Shown here: positions 16,654-27,614 of the stretch, piece by piece | How positions within the stretch are numbered: position 1 is the stretch's first letter | How the letters are laid out: each line of letters opens with the position of its first letter | Notes under the pieces: generated by a model | Told to the model about the DNA's origin: nothing | What the model saw: the letters and a program-made list of their open reading frames with translations, nothing else | The model's database searches: none | Made by a program: the position numbers and the translations under genes | Source of the DNA: Candidatus Saccharimonadota bacterium | GTDB lineage: Bacteria; Patescibacteriota; Saccharimonadia; Saccharimonadales; Saccharimonadaceae | Assembly (NCBI GenBank): GCA_017406565.1 | Contig: JAFQYG010000002.1 | Span: 1 to 64,000 of the forward strand | Direction of reading: 5' to 3' | Length of the DNA stretch: 64,000 nucleotides

Positions 16654-17613
16654 ATGAGTATTTTTAACACAGGTAAGAGTTTTTTAAAACAAACCAAAGT
16701 AGTGCCGGTGTTTTATACGATTACAGATGATTACGCAAAATATGCAGCGGCATCAATTTCGTCATTAATGCGCAACTCTAATAAAAAGCGTTTTTATCGT
16801 GTGATAATTATGTATGATAAATTGAAGTTGAGAAACCGTTGGCGGTTGAGAAATATGGTGTCGAAAAATGTGGCGATTGAATTTCATAAGATGAAATACA
16901 ATTTGTATATGCAGATTATTATGCGGTATTCGGCTAAACGGTCTGGATCAGCGGATTTTTATGCGCGACCGGTTTATTATTACCGGGCGTTTATTCCGCG
17001 AATTTTCTTCCAATATGATAAAGGGATTTATATCGATTCGGATACGATTTTGAAAGATGACGTGGGGAAATTGTACGATATTGAATTGGGCGAGAATGCG
17101 GTTGCAGCGCGAGTAGATCCAAAAGTTCAAGCTGTGCCGGATTTTGTAAATTACGTAGAAAAGGCGCTAGGCATATCGGCGAATGATTATGTGAATTCTG
17201 GTGTTTTATTAATGGATTTGAAAAAACTTCGTAAATTGCATTATATGACGCAGATGACAGATTTGATAAAAAAAGATGCTGATTTAGTGGCTCCAGATCA
17301 AGATTATTTGAATGTGATTTTGAAAGGGCAAATTATGCATCTTGCTCCGGAGTGGAATTTACAACCGGAGGGCGAAGATGGGAAGGGTGCAAAATTACTA
17401 CACTTTAATCTGTCAAAAAAGCCGTGGCATTTTGATGATGTAAATTGTAGCGAAGATTTTTGGCAAGCAGCAAAAGGTACTGGGTTTTATGGAGATCTGA
17501 TGCGGGAAAAAGAACAATATACGGAAGAACAAGCGGCAGAAGATGCAGAGAAAATTCGGGCTTTGATTGAAAAGGCTGCAAAGTTGGCAAAAGGTAAAAA
17601 GATTTTTGAATAA
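16654..17613 (+). CDS. Glycosyltransferase family 8 protein
   Basis: A second family 8 enzyme, 319 residues from ATG 16654 (preferred over TTG 16642 because GGAG lies 6 bases before it). The motif KGIYIDSDTILKDDV (about residue 126-140) holds the DxD, followed by NDYVNSGVLLMDL, DQDYLNVIL and LLHFNLSKKPW, where the His aids metal binding. A Lys/Glu/Ala-rich tail of about 45 residues follows the catalytic domain. It completes the glycosyltransferase-acyltransferase-glycosyltransferase unit. UDP-glucose for it could come from the GalU-type enzyme encoded at 59278-60108. Acceptor unknown. Confidence 0.87.
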   Translation: MSIFNTGKSFLKQTKVVPVFYTITDDYAKYAAASISSLMRNSNKKRFYRVIIMYDKLKLRNRWRLRNMVSKNVAIEFHKMKYNLYMQIIMRYSAKRSGSADFYARPVYYYRAFIPRIFFQYDKGIYIDSDTILKDDVGKLYDIELGENAVAARVDPKVQAVPDFVNYVEKALGISANDYVNSGVLLMDLKKLRKLHYMTQMTDLIKKDADLVAPDQDYLNVILKGQIMHLAPEWNLQPEGEDGKGAKLLHFNLSKKPWHFDDVNCSEDFWQAAKGTGFYGDLMREKEQYTEEQAAEDAEKIRALIEKAAKLAKGKKIFE

Positions 17614-17617
17614 AAAA

Positions 17618-17691
17618 TGGAGGTGCCTACCGGAATTGAACCGGTGTACGCGGTTTTGCAGACCGCTGCGTAACCACTCCGCCAAAGCACC
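17618..17691 (-). tRNA. tRNA-Cys (anticodon GCA)
   Basis: The minus strand gives acceptor GGTGCTT / AGGCACC, discriminator U (the identity base for tRNA-Cys) and encoded CCA. The anticodon loop CTGCAAA gives GCA, and the T arm is CCGGTTCAATTCCGG. Confidence 0.95.
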
Positions 17692-17724
17692 GCCTGGATT
17701 AATTATAACATAGATTGAGTTTTT

Positions 17725-18648
17725 CTACATTTGTAATAATATAACACCAATTACTACGAGCATGGTAGCGACGAGGTGAACGAGGACGGTTTTTTTGTTG
17801 AGTTTTTCACGACCGAAACGTGGCCAAATGAGAGTGAGTAATAATCCTAAGAAGAAGATGACGATAGGCTCGGCAGAATCAGAGGCGGCAGAAGCGACTG
17901 CGACAGCTGGTGCAGTGATAAGAGCGGCACGATAAGTGAATTGTTGAACGCCGCCTATTATAGCATTGATAGTGAGGGGGATAAGTACTTTGCGATGACT
18001 GGATTTGTATACTGCAAAAAAACGTTTGCGATACTTTGGGTTACCATAGGCGACGATGAAATCTGCGATGGACTTACCGATAAGTACTAGACCGATGGAG
18101 GTTGAGAATTGAGCATTCTCAGGATTTACTTTTACGAATAGTATATTACCAATGACAGCGATTACTACATATAATAATGCATAAAAAACTGCTTGTAGTT
18201 TGACTTTGCGGCTTTTTTTGCGAGCAGTAAGTACGATAAGCAGAGGTGCAGCAAGAATGACAACAAACGCAATTAATTGCATCGGTGAAAATGATTGATC
18301 AAGGAAGAACCAGCCTAGTATTAGATAAAAGACTGGAGCTAATTGATTAAAAATGCCAATATTAGTTGACTCATCAAGCTCGAGTGCGTGAAAGTAGGGA
18401 ACACCAGCAAAGCCGTGGAGTATACCGGAAAAAATAATAAGTAGCGCTGTAGAAAGAGTGATATTGTCAAAATCGAATCCTGAGAAGCTAAACATGATTA
18501 GAGCGACAACAATGAGAGAGTATGCATTGAAAAGTTTTTGGGAGGCAGCGTTGCGCCCCTTAAAGAAAACGTCTGAGGTATAGTTATCAATAAAAATACG
18601 AAGGGAATCGGCGAAAACAGCAATGATTACAAAAAATAACCAGTTCAA
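17725..18648 (-). CDS. EamA/DMT-family transporter
   Basis: The 307-residue protein has about ten hydrophobic helices in two five-helix halves, the layout of drug/metabolite transporters that export or import small metabolites. Typical features are the early NAFFK-like region replaced by SQKLFNAYSLIVVAL, the mid-protein FNQLAPVFYLILGWFFLDQ and the late SAASDSAEPIVIFFLGLLL, each resembling the conserved P-x-x-x-x-x-x-G-x-x-x-x-x-E pattern. The TTG start overlaps the TGA stop of the upstream exchanger gene by four bases, so the two are co-transcribed and translationally coupled. Substrate cannot be told from sequence. Confidence 0.8.
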   Translation of the reverse strand: MNWLFFVIIAVFADSLRIFIDNYTSDVFFKGRNAASQKLFNAYSLIVVALIMFSFSGFDFDNITLSTALLIIFSGILHGFAGVPYFHALELDESTNIGIFNQLAPVFYLILGWFFLDQSFSPMQLIAFVVILAAPLLIVLTARKKSRKVKLQAVFYALLYVVIAVIGNILFVKVNPENAQFSTSIGLVLIGKSIADFIVAYGNPKYRKRFFAVYKSSHRKVLIPLTINAIIGGVQQFTYRAALITAPAVAVASAASDSAEPIVIFFLGLLLTLIWPRFGREKLNKKTVLVHLVATMLVVIGVILLQM

Positions 18649-19631
18649 GCTAGGGCTCCATATATTATATAACTATAGTAAATCGCAAAGATAACAAGCA
18701 TTAAAAATCCTTCAGAGCGACGAATCGTGCCACCTTTTCCATCTTCACCACGTTTTGCAACCATCCAGAGAATAGCAGAGGAACCAATCATCATGATGAT
18801 ATCAATTAACTCAAAACTACCTGGGGTGATAGTGCCGAAGATTGCTACTGGTAGACCAAGGACGATACAGATGTTGAAGATATTGCTGCCGATAATATTA
18901 CCAACTAGAAGTTCGTTTTCGTGGCGACGGGCAGCTGTAATGGTGGTGACAAGTTCTGGTAAGGAAGTACCGAAGGCTACTACGGTTAGAGCGATAATAC
19001 GATCGGAAATACCGACCATAGCGGCAAGGGTAGAGGCGGAATTTACGACTAATTGGCTACCACCTATGACGCCAGCTAGACCAAGAATGACAAAGAGAAA
19101 TGACAGACCAAGTTTGTATTTTGGTTTTTCGACCGCTTTTTTATCTTTGCGGTTTTGTTTAACCATATTGAGGATATAATAGATGAAAATAGCAAAGAGA
19201 AGTACACAAATAATAGCATCACCGCGTGAGAAGATATTTGCGTCTTCGCCGGCAATACCCATATCAAGGAAGAGAACCACCATAGCCGTAGAGATGAGAA
19301 GAAGTAACGGTAGCTCTTTACTAATAGTGGTTTTTTTGATGCTGATTGGATGAATGACGGCGGCAATTCCGATGAGCAGCAAAATATTAATGATGTTACT
19401 ACCCATAACGTTACCGAGAAGCATATCGGTGTTACCATTGATTAGTGAACTAATTGAGACGGCTAATTCTGGTGCACCTGTACCGAAAGCGACGATAGTA
19501 AGCCCAATTAATTGTTTTGATACTTTAAAATGCGAGGCGACTGATGAAGCGCCTGAAACTAGCCAATCGGCACCTTTGATAAGAAGGATGAATCCGACGA
19601 CTAAAAGTGTGATTTGTAATGCTATTTCCAT
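18645..19631 (-). CDS. Calcium/sodium antiporter, CaCA family (YrbG-like)
   Basis: This 328-residue inner-membrane protein has two homologous halves of five helices, each with an alpha repeat: TIVAFGTGAPELAVSISS and GNVMGSNIINILLLIG in the first, TVVAFGTSLPELVTTITA and GNIIGSNIFNICIVLG in the second. These GTxxPE and GSNxxN repeats carry the cation-binding Glu and Asn residues of Na+/Ca2+ exchangers. The start is ATG 19631: the in-frame GTG at 19670 lies upstream of TACAAT (19661-19666 on the minus strand), which is the promoter. It is the first gene of a pair with the EamA-type transporter. Confidence 0.92.
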   Translation of the reverse strand: MEIALQITLLVVGFILLIKGADWLVSGASSVASHFKVSKQLIGLTIVAFGTGAPELAVSISSLINGNTDMLLGNVMGSNIINILLLIGIAAVIHPISIKKTTISKELPLLLLISTAMVVLFLDMGIAGEDANIFSRGDAIICVLLFAIFIYYILNMVKQNRKDKKAVEKPKYKLGLSFLFVILGLAGVIGGSQLVVNSASTLAAMVGISDRIIALTVVAFGTSLPELVTTITAARRHENELLVGNIIGSNIFNICIVLGLPVAIFGTITPGSFELIDIIMMIGSSAILWMVAKRGEDGKGGTIRRSEGFLMLVIFAIYYSYIIYGALA

Positions 19632-19722
19632 TTTTGTCTTTTGATTAAGTTTATGTTTATATTGTAGCACGTTTAAGTATTAATTGCAAAGAAAAAAGCC
19701 CTTTTTTTTGGGATATAAAAAA

Positions 19723-19799
19723 TGGTGCGAGCGAAGAGACTCTAACTCTCGACCTCTTCCTTGGCAAGGAAGCGCTCTAAACAACTGAGCTACGCTCGC
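19723..19799 (-). tRNA. tRNA-Gly (anticodon GCC)
   Basis: Minus strand: acceptor GCGAGCG / CGCTCGC, encoded CCA, D arm TAGCTCAGTTGTTTAGAG, anticodon stem CTTCC/GGAAG with loop TTGCCAA, and T arm GAGAGTTAGAGTCTC with a variant T-loop (GTTAGAG in place of GTTCGA-type). The variant T-loop is worth noting. Confidence 0.93.
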
Positions 19800-19884
19800 A
19801 TCTTATTTAATTATAACACATTATTTGTATTTTTGTGAGAAATTATATGCTATAATGGTTATATAAAAAATAAGGAGATAATAA

Positions 19885-20463
19885 ATGGCACCAGGAATAA
19901 TAGCATTGATTGTCGTTGTCGTGGTCGTCTTTCTCTTAATTGGTTTCGTAGCTGGTATTTATAACAGCTTAGTGAAACTCAATGAGAGAGTGAACGAAGC
20001 ATGGTCTGACATCACTGTACAACTTAAATATCGTGCGGATTTGATTCCAAACGTAGTGGAAACTGTCAAAGGTTATGCAAAGCATGAAAAAGAAACCTTC
20101 CAGATGGTAACCGAAGCTCGTACTGCAGCGATGGGTGCTAAGACAGTAAAGCAGGCAGCAGAAGCTGAGAAAGAAATGCAAACTGCACTCGGCCGTATTT
20201 TTGCAATTGCAGAGGCTTACCCAGAACTTAAAGCAAATGAAAATTTCCAAACTTTGCAAACGCAACTGCAAGATGTTGAAGATAAAATTCAAGCAGCTCG
20301 CAGATTTTATAATGCGGGTGCGAAAGATCTTAATACTAAAATCAAGACTTTCCCAACTAATGTAGTTAACAGTATGATTGGTCATTTTAAGACTCGTGAC
20401 TACTTTGAAGTAGATGATGCTGAAAAAGCTAAAATTAAAGATGCTCCTGAAGTAAAATTCTAA
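19885..20463 (+). CDS. lemA: LemA family protein
   Basis: LemA proteins are small membrane-anchored helical-bundle proteins often encoded next to HtpX-type or TPM-domain genes; their biochemical role is unsettled. The 192-residue product has an N-terminal membrane helix (about 3-25), then YNSLVKLNERVNEAWSDI, VQLKYRADLIPNVVETVKGY and the characteristic AEAYPELKANENFQTLQTQL (about 112-131) and RRFYNAGAKDLNTKI. TATAAT at 19851-19856 precedes a leader with AAGGAGA seven bases before the ATG. A hairpin (20481-20505) and a new promoter separate it from htpX, the gene it usually pairs with. Confidence 0.95.
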   Translation: MAPGIIALIVVVVVVFLLIGFVAGIYNSLVKLNERVNEAWSDITVQLKYRADLIPNVVETVKGYAKHEKETFQMVTEARTAAMGAKTVKQAAEAEKEMQTALGRIFAIAEAYPELKANENFQTLQTQLQDVEDKIQAARRFYNAGAKDLNTKIKTFPTNVVNSMIGHFKTRDYFEVDDAEKAKIKDAPEVKF

Positions 20464-20480
20464 TTTAAGAGCAAGATAGC

Positions 20481-20505
20481 AACACTGGGTCTCTGGCCCA
20501 GTGTT
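20481..20505 (+). terminator. Hairpin between lemA and htpX
   Basis: AACACTGGG and CCCAGTGTT form a perfect 9-bp stem over TCTCTGG, followed by GTGTT. The T-run is weak, so termination may be partial and allow some readthrough to htpX. Confidence 0.65.
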
Positions 20506-20509
20506 GTGT

Positions 20510-20515
20510 TATAAT
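20510..20515 (+). promoter_or_regulatory. Extended -10 (TGTTATAAT) of htpX
   Basis: TGnTATAAT ends 9 bases before ATG 20525, without a ribosome site, directly after the lemA hairpin. Confidence 0.55.
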
Positions 20516-20524
20516 AGGGTTAGT

Positions 20525-21403
20525 ATGTATAAGCAAATTGCGGAGAATAAAAGACGAACTGTATATATTATTATTGGGTTCGTATTGATGGTGGGTGTAA
20601 TTGCCTCACTTTTTGCGTGGGCATATAATGATCCATTTATTGCTGTGTGGACAGTCATAGTGTCGATTGTTTATGCAGTAATTCAATATTATGCGGCTGG
20701 ATCACTTACTATGGTGATGACGGGTGCTAAGGAAATTACTAAAAAGGATAACCCGCGTTTTTATAATATTGTAGAAAACCTATCAATTACGACTGGGCTA
20801 CCTATGCCTAAGGTTTATATTGTTGATGATAAAGCTCCGAATGCTTTTGCAACTGGACGTGATCCAAAACATGCAGCAGTAGCAGCGACGACTGGTTTGC
20901 TCGATATAATGAATGATAAAGAAGTGACGGCAGTTATGGCACATGAAATGTCACATGTAAAAAATTATGATATTAGAGTATCAATGATTGTGTTTGGTTT
21001 AGTATGCGTGATTGGACTAATATCTGACTTGGCATTTAGAATGATGTTCTATGGCTCGAGGCGTCGTGATGAAGAAGGTAGTCCAGTTGGTTATTTATTA
21101 GTTTTGATTGCAGCGATATTGGCGCCAATTGTGGCAAGTATCGCTCAGATGGCGGTATCTAGGCAACGTGAATATTTGGCGGACGCTTCGGCAGTAAACA
21201 TTACACGTTATCCAGAAGGTATGATTGATGCTTTGAAAAAATTACAATCACACAGTGCTCCGATGAAAAGTCAAAATGTTGCAGCGGAGGCAATGTATAT
21301 TAATAATCCACTAAGAAAAGGTTTCTTTAGTAATTTATTCTCATCACATCCACCAATTGAAAAAAGAATTGAAAGATTAGAGCATGGCAAAAAAACATTC
21401 TAA
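20525..21403 (+). CDS. htpX: Protease HtpX homologue (M48 family)
   Basis: HtpX is a zinc metalloprotease of the inner membrane that degrades damaged membrane proteins. The 292-residue product has two N-terminal helices (about 14-60), the zinc motif HEMSH at residues 140-144, a second pair of helices (about 155-215) and the third zinc ligand region REYLADASAVNITRYPEG (about 218-235), then SSHPPIEKRIERL near the C-terminus, all hallmarks of HtpX. ATG 20525 is chosen over an upstream GTG at 20501 because that codon lies before the TATAAT. The end overlaps the next gene by 20 bases. Pairing with lemA is common in other bacteria. Confidence 0.95.
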   Translation: MYKQIAENKRRTVYIIIGFVLMVGVIASLFAWAYNDPFIAVWTVIVSIVYAVIQYYAAGSLTMVMTGAKEITKKDNPRFYNIVENLSITTGLPMPKVYIVDDKAPNAFATGRDPKHAAVAATTGLLDIMNDKEVTAVMAHEMSHVKNYDIRVSMIVFGLVCVIGLISDLAFRMMFYGSRRRDEEGSPVGYLLVLIAAILAPIVASIAQMAVSRQREYLADASAVNITRYPEGMIDALKKLQSHSAPMKSQNVAAEAMYINNPLRKGFFSNLFSSHPPIEKRIERLEHGKKTF

Positions 21404-22394
21404 AAAGTTTAAAAATTTTAAGAAAAAGCATTTTTTGAAAAACAAATATAAAAGCCCGCATAAATCATTTAAACGGTCTTATCGGGAAGATTATATTAGG
21501 GATACTAAAGTACCCGGTATAATGTACCACATCCTTAAGAGCTTTGGAATGATTTTTAAAAATTGGAAATTGTTTTTGCCACTTTTAATAATTGCGGTGT
21601 TGTTAAATGTATTTTTTGTGGGGCTAATGAGCGAATCGAATTATGTTCAGTTTCAGGATATTTTGGATGATACGAGCGAACAAGTAGCTGGCGGTAATAT
21701 TGGCAGTGTTGCGAAAGCTGGCTTAATATTGGTATCTACGATTTCAACTGGGGGATTGTCGGGTGAATCAAGTGAAGCGGCGGTGATGTTTGGCGTATTA
21801 ATATTTTTGATTATTTGGTTGACGACAATATTTTTGTTACGACATCTTATGGCGGGGCATAAGGTTAAATTACGTGACGGATTGTATAATGCGATGACGC
21901 CACTGGTATCGACATTTTTGGTGTTTGTTGTTGTGTTATTTCAATGTATCCCGATTTTCTTGTTGATAATTGCATATTCAGCAGCGGTACAAACTGAATT
22001 TTTGTCGACACCTTTTTATGCTTTGGTTTTCTTCGTGTTTGCAGCAGTGATGATTTTGATTTCGGTGTATTTGTTATCTTCATCATTAATGGCGTTTGTA
22101 GCAGTAAGTGCGCCTGGACTTTATCCGATGCGGGCACTTAATGCGGCTTCGGAAATGATGATGGGGCGAAGAGTAAGATTAATACTGAGATTAATTGCTT
22201 TAGTATTAACTCTCGGGATTGTGTGGGTAGTAATAATGATGCCATTGATTTTATTTGACATGTGGATGAAATCGTTTGAATGGACGGAGGGGATTCCGTT
22301 TATACCGATTTGTCTTACTATTATGACGTGCTTTACGAGTATCTATGTGACGACTTATTTATACTTATATTATCGATGGTTATTAGATAATTAA
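21384..22394 (+). CDS. Multi-pass membrane protein with basic N-terminus, unknown
   Basis: I cannot name this 336-residue protein. The first 40 residues are very basic (Lys/His/Phe-rich, KKHSKKFKNFKKKHFLKNKY), then about six to seven membrane helices follow (about 62-80, 115-150, 175-200, 210-240, 265-290, 305-330). The overall pattern, with a helix pair around ALNAASEMMMGRRVRLILR, resembles the membrane domain found in glycerophosphodiesterase-like or DUF975-like integral membrane proteins. It overlaps htpX by 20 bases and must be co-transcribed, so it may be linked to membrane quality control. That is inference from position only. Confidence 0.7.
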   Translation: MAKKHSKKFKNFKKKHFLKNKYKSPHKSFKRSYREDYIRDTKVPGIMYHILKSFGMIFKNWKLFLPLLIIAVLLNVFFVGLMSESNYVQFQDILDDTSEQVAGGNIGSVAKAGLILVSTISTGGLSGESSEAAVMFGVLIFLIIWLTTIFLLRHLMAGHKVKLRDGLYNAMTPLVSTFLVFVVVLFQCIPIFLLIIAYSAAVQTEFLSTPFYALVFFVFAAVMILISVYLLSSSLMAFVAVSAPGLYPMRALNAASEMMMGRRVRLILRLIALVLTLGIVWVVIMMPLILFDMWMKSFEWTEGIPFIPICLTIMTCFTSIYVTTYLYLYYRWLLDN

Positions 22395-22416
22395 TCAAGT
22401 TTGAGGACAGAAGTAA

Positions 22417-24465
<2,049 letters not shown>

Positions 24466-24473
24466 GCATATGC

Positions 24474-24479
24474 TATAAT
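24474..24479 (+). promoter_or_regulatory. Extended -10 (TGCTATAAT) of the hydrolase operon
   Basis: TGnTATAAT ends 8 bases before ATG 24488, just after the ligA stop, with no ribosome site. Confidence 0.55.
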
Positions 24480-24487
24480 TAAGTGGT

Positions 24488-25123
24488 ATGATAGAGATTA
24501 TTCGACAGCATAAAATAGCGGCTATGGTAGTAGTTTTGAATATACTTGCGATTTTAATTGCGGTTTTTATAATTGTGGCGCATAAAGCAACAAATGCTTC
24601 GGTAGATATATATGTGCTCCCCAGTGAGGCGACGATTGAATTGAATGGTAGGAAATATGATAATTTTTCATCGCATAATTTAATGCCGGGAGAATATCGT
24701 GTTAGGATTTCGATGGACGGCATGCAAACACGTGAATATGATTTAACTTTAGAAGATAATGGTTTTGAAAGGATTTGGAATTATTTGTTAAGTGATAATG
24801 GGGGTTTTGATTATTATATTAGTCATCCTGATGAGGCACCTTTATTGACAAAGTTTCGTGACAATGAGAACGTAAAAAAATTCATGGATTATCATGATAA
24901 AGTTGTGTCAATTAGGGATGCGTTGCCGCTTGAGTATTATGAACGTTCTGATCCCAATAACCAGATGGGTGTTTTTATTGAAGAAGACGGTGAAGAATGT
25001 AGTGGCGTGTTGTTATGTTTAGTGGTTTATGGTGGCGAACAGCATAAAAATATTGCATTAGATTTGATTAAGAATGCAGGATATAATCCAGATGATTATA
25101 GGATACGTTTTGAGGAAGGGTAA
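24488..25123 (+). CDS. Single-pass membrane protein with PEGA-like domain
   Basis: The 211-residue protein has one membrane helix (about 9-32) followed by a short beta-rich PEGA-like domain, with VDIYVLPSEATIELNGRKY and HNLMPGEYRVRISMDGM (about 38-80). PEGA domains are small surface beta modules. The remaining 130 residues are acidic with one cysteine pair (EECSGVLLCLVVYG). It is the first gene of a four-gene operon with the peptidoglycan hydrolase (3-base gap) and two further small membrane proteins, so it may help place or regulate that enzyme. No specific function can be assigned. Confidence 0.75.
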   Translation: MIEIIRQHKIAAMVVVLNILAILIAVFIIVAHKATNASVDIYVLPSEATIELNGRKYDNFSSHNLMPGEYRVRISMDGMQTREYDLTLEDNGFERIWNYLLSDNGGFDYYISHPDEAPLLTKFRDNENVKKFMDYHDKVVSIRDALPLEYYERSDPNNQMGVFIEEDGEECSGVLLCLVVYGGEQHKNIALDLIKNAGYNPDDYRIRFEEG

Positions 25124-25126
25124 AGA

Positions 25127-27613
25127 ATGATGAAAAGAATAATTAAAAATCTGTTTGTAGTATTTGCTCTTGTATTATCTGGGGTAATGGTTGGTGTTGG
25201 AAGTACATCTGCTAAGAGCAGTTTGACAGCTGATGATGAAGCTATGTTTTCACAGAATAACATTTTGTTTTATGAACCATGTGTTACGGGTGACTCTAGT
25301 CGTCCTTTGGGTGGTGAAATTAGTATTGCTGGATCAACTGCTGAAGAGAAGGTTTGGAGCGGATTAGCTAGTTTTCTTTCCGCTGAGCAAGCGGCGGGTA
25401 TTATGGGGAATATTGCTCAAGAAGATGGTAATTATAATCCATTAAGGCGTGAAGTTGGTCAAAGCGGAGGCCTTTATAATCGAGCTACACAAATGGGGCT
25501 TGGTTTGGTGCAGTGGTCTTTTGGGCGTCGTGTAGATTTATTGAATCGCGTCAAGGAGCGTGATTCTTCGCTATTAAAACATTTCGAAGACAATAGTTTG
25601 GCGCAAATAACTGGTGACGAGTTGATTAAAAAACTTGGTGACGACACCGTAAATAAGATTTATCAAATTGAAATAGAGTTCTTAAAATATGAGATTGATA
25701 AAAGTTATAAAGATTATTATAAACAAACCGTACCAGAAGACGCGGCGGTATGGTTTGAAGAGCATTTTGAGCGTGCGGGCGTGCCAAATAATGATTATAG
25801 AATGAAAAAAGCAAGAGAGGCTTACGATAAATATGCAGGAAAAACTATTACTGGGTCGAGTGGAGAAAGTGGTGAAAATGCTGCTTGTAATGCTTCACTT
25901 AAGGGAAGCAAGAATATTAATGGAGCGGCAGTGGCTTTGGCTTGGCCATTTGGCACTGACAAGGAAGTATGGGATTATAAGCAAGCGAATGGTTTGAACA
26001 GTTTTGATGCATATAATAATATAAGTAAATGGACAGGCGGGAAGGCGACGGATGCTTTTAATGCGGCGCTTGAGGATGTATATAAGGATCGTAACAGCTG
26101 GAGCCAATGTCCAAAAATTGGTGCTTCTTGTGATGTGTTTGTTGGTACCGTGGTACGTTATTCTGGATATGATTCAGGATGGCCACGAGGTTTAGGACAG
26201 CAGGATGATCGTGCAAAGGAGAAATCAGATTTGTGGGAAACCATTCACAATGCAAAAGGTTTAGATCCGCAACCTGGTGATATAGTGAACACTGGTAGTC
26301 ATACATATATTGTGGTGCAAGACGAAAAGGGAGATTTCTATCGTGCAGAGGCGGGTTTGTGCCATGCCTTTGGAAGGATTTCTAGAAAATTTAAAGGATT
26401 CGAATCTGGCGCTACGGTATTTAGAGCTAAAAGTGCGAATAATTCTACAATTGGTGTATCGGTAAAGGATGGTGTTTCGACTTCTTCGACTACCGGGACT
26501 ATTTCTGGTAATAGTACGAAAGGTAATTACGATATCGGCTCGACAGCTTTTTATTTTGCTTGGCCAGAAGGTGAATTTGAAAACCGAATGAAACCAGATT
26601 CAAAGGATGCTTGGTATGAAATGGTGAAAGAGAACTTAGGTCATTATCCAGATGAACATGTGACGGAAGGTGCTAGCTGTGTGGTATTTGTTTGGGGGGT
26701 GTTGCGTTATGCTGGATTGATTGATAATTTTAAAATTAGTGAAAGATTGGACGAAAAATTAGATGTTGATCCGAATTGGACTAAAGTACTAGACGGTAAT
26801 CTTAGTGAAGACACTTTGGAAGATGGTGATGTATTGATTCGTCGATGTTCAAGACATGGCAGCTCCAATTATCCATGTCACTATGGTATATATGCTGAAA
26901 AAGACGGCCAAGGGTATACGATTCAAGCTTCGAATCCAAGCGGTTGTAATTCAGATAATTCTGGCTGTGGGTATCGCTATCCGTGGGTTACTAAGGGTTA
27001 TGATAAAGGATTTACTGAAGCGTGGCGTAATCCAAATAACAAATCTGGTGGTGGTTTTTGCAATATTTGTGCTGGTGAAAGTGCAGCTGAAGCTGGTGAT
27101 GTGGCATTGAAAGATGGAGGGTTGACAATGGAAGAAGCTAAAAAATTAGTGGATATTTATAAAGGCTATGCGGGAGAGAATAATTTAAGAGGGAATACCG
27201 CTGTTGCAAATAAGTATTATATTAAAGTTGGTTGTCATGGTAATTTGTTCTTAAACTGTCCTTCATTTGTAAAATATTTCGTGAATCGTTACACTACTAA
27301 AAAGTGGACTTCTGGTTTGACGGGTGATGGTAAAGATACGTATAAATATTTAGCAAACGCTTTGGGTCTTAAGACTGGTTCGGAGCCACGGCCTTATGCA
27401 GTATTTAGCGATGATTCATATTCGCCTGGACATACTGGAGTGGTGTTGGGTGTAAATTCGGCTAAGGGCACAATGATTATTGGTGAGGCGGGTTGCAATA
27501 GTGGTTCTTCGACTCAGGCGGCCTATGATTTTATTGGTGCCCATGAGGTATCTATCAAAAAATATCATTTGTATACTTATCTTGATCCGATAATTAATTT
27601 AGCGGGGCAATAA
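25127..27613 (+). CDS. Secreted multi-domain peptidoglycan hydrolase (lysozyme-like plus three CHAP/NlpC-like domains)
   Basis: The 828-residue protein has a signal peptide (about 1-29, ending STSA), a phage tail lysozyme-like domain (about 72-235; AAGIMGNIAQEDGNYNPLRR and GLGLVQWSFGRR), and three cysteine-peptidase-like domains of the CHAP/NlpC type. Their nucleophile candidates are Cys335 in IGASCDVFVGTVVRYSGYD, Cys518 in GASCVVFVWGVLRYAG and Cys711 in NCPSFVKYFV; matching histidines are in SHTYIVV, CHYGIYAE and GHTGVVLG. Such domains cleave glycan strands and peptide stems of peptidoglycan. An AGGAAGG site precedes ATG 25127. In an epibiont it could remodel its own wall or breach that of a host cell. 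The first CHAP-like domain is close to that of the protein at 32085. Confidence 0.85.
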   Translation: MMKRIIKNLFVVFALVLSGVMVGVGSTSAKSSLTADDEAMFSQNNILFYEPCVTGDSSRPLGGEISIAGSTAEEKVWSGLASFLSAEQAAGIMGNIAQEDGNYNPLRREVGQSGGLYNRATQMGLGLVQWSFGRRVDLLNRVKERDSSLLKHFEDNSLAQITGDELIKKLGDDTVNKIYQIEIEFLKYEIDKSYKDYYKQTVPEDAAVWFEEHFERAGVPNNDYRMKKAREAYDKYAGKTITGSSGESGENAACNASLKGSKNINGAAVALAWPFGTDKEVWDYKQANGLNSFDAYNNISKWTGGKATDAFNAALEDVYKDRNSWSQCPKIGASCDVFVGTVVRYSGYDSGWPRGLGQQDDRAKEKSDLWETIHNAKGLDPQPGDIVNTGSHTYIVVQDEKGDFYRAEAGLCHAFGRISRKFKGFESGATVFRAKSANNSTIGVSVKDGVSTSSTTGTISGNSTKGNYDIGSTAFYFAWPEGEFENRMKPDSKDAWYEMVKENLGHYPDEHVTEGASCVVFVWGVLRYAGLIDNFKISERLDEKLDVDPNWTKVLDGNLSEDTLEDGDVLIRRCSRHGSSNYPCHYGIYAEKDGQGYTIQASNPSGCNSDNSGCGYRYPWVTKGYDKGFTEAWRNPNNKSGGGFCNICAGESAAEAGDVALKDGGLTMEEAKKLVDIYKGYAGENNLRGNTAVANKYYIKVGCHGNLFLNCPSFVKYFVNRYTTKKWTSGLTGDGKDTYKYLANALGLKTGSEPRPYAVFSDDSYSPGHTGVVLGVNSAKGTMIIGEAGCNSGSSTQAAYDFIGAHEVSIKKYHLYTYLDPIINLAGQ

Positions 27614-27614
27614 A

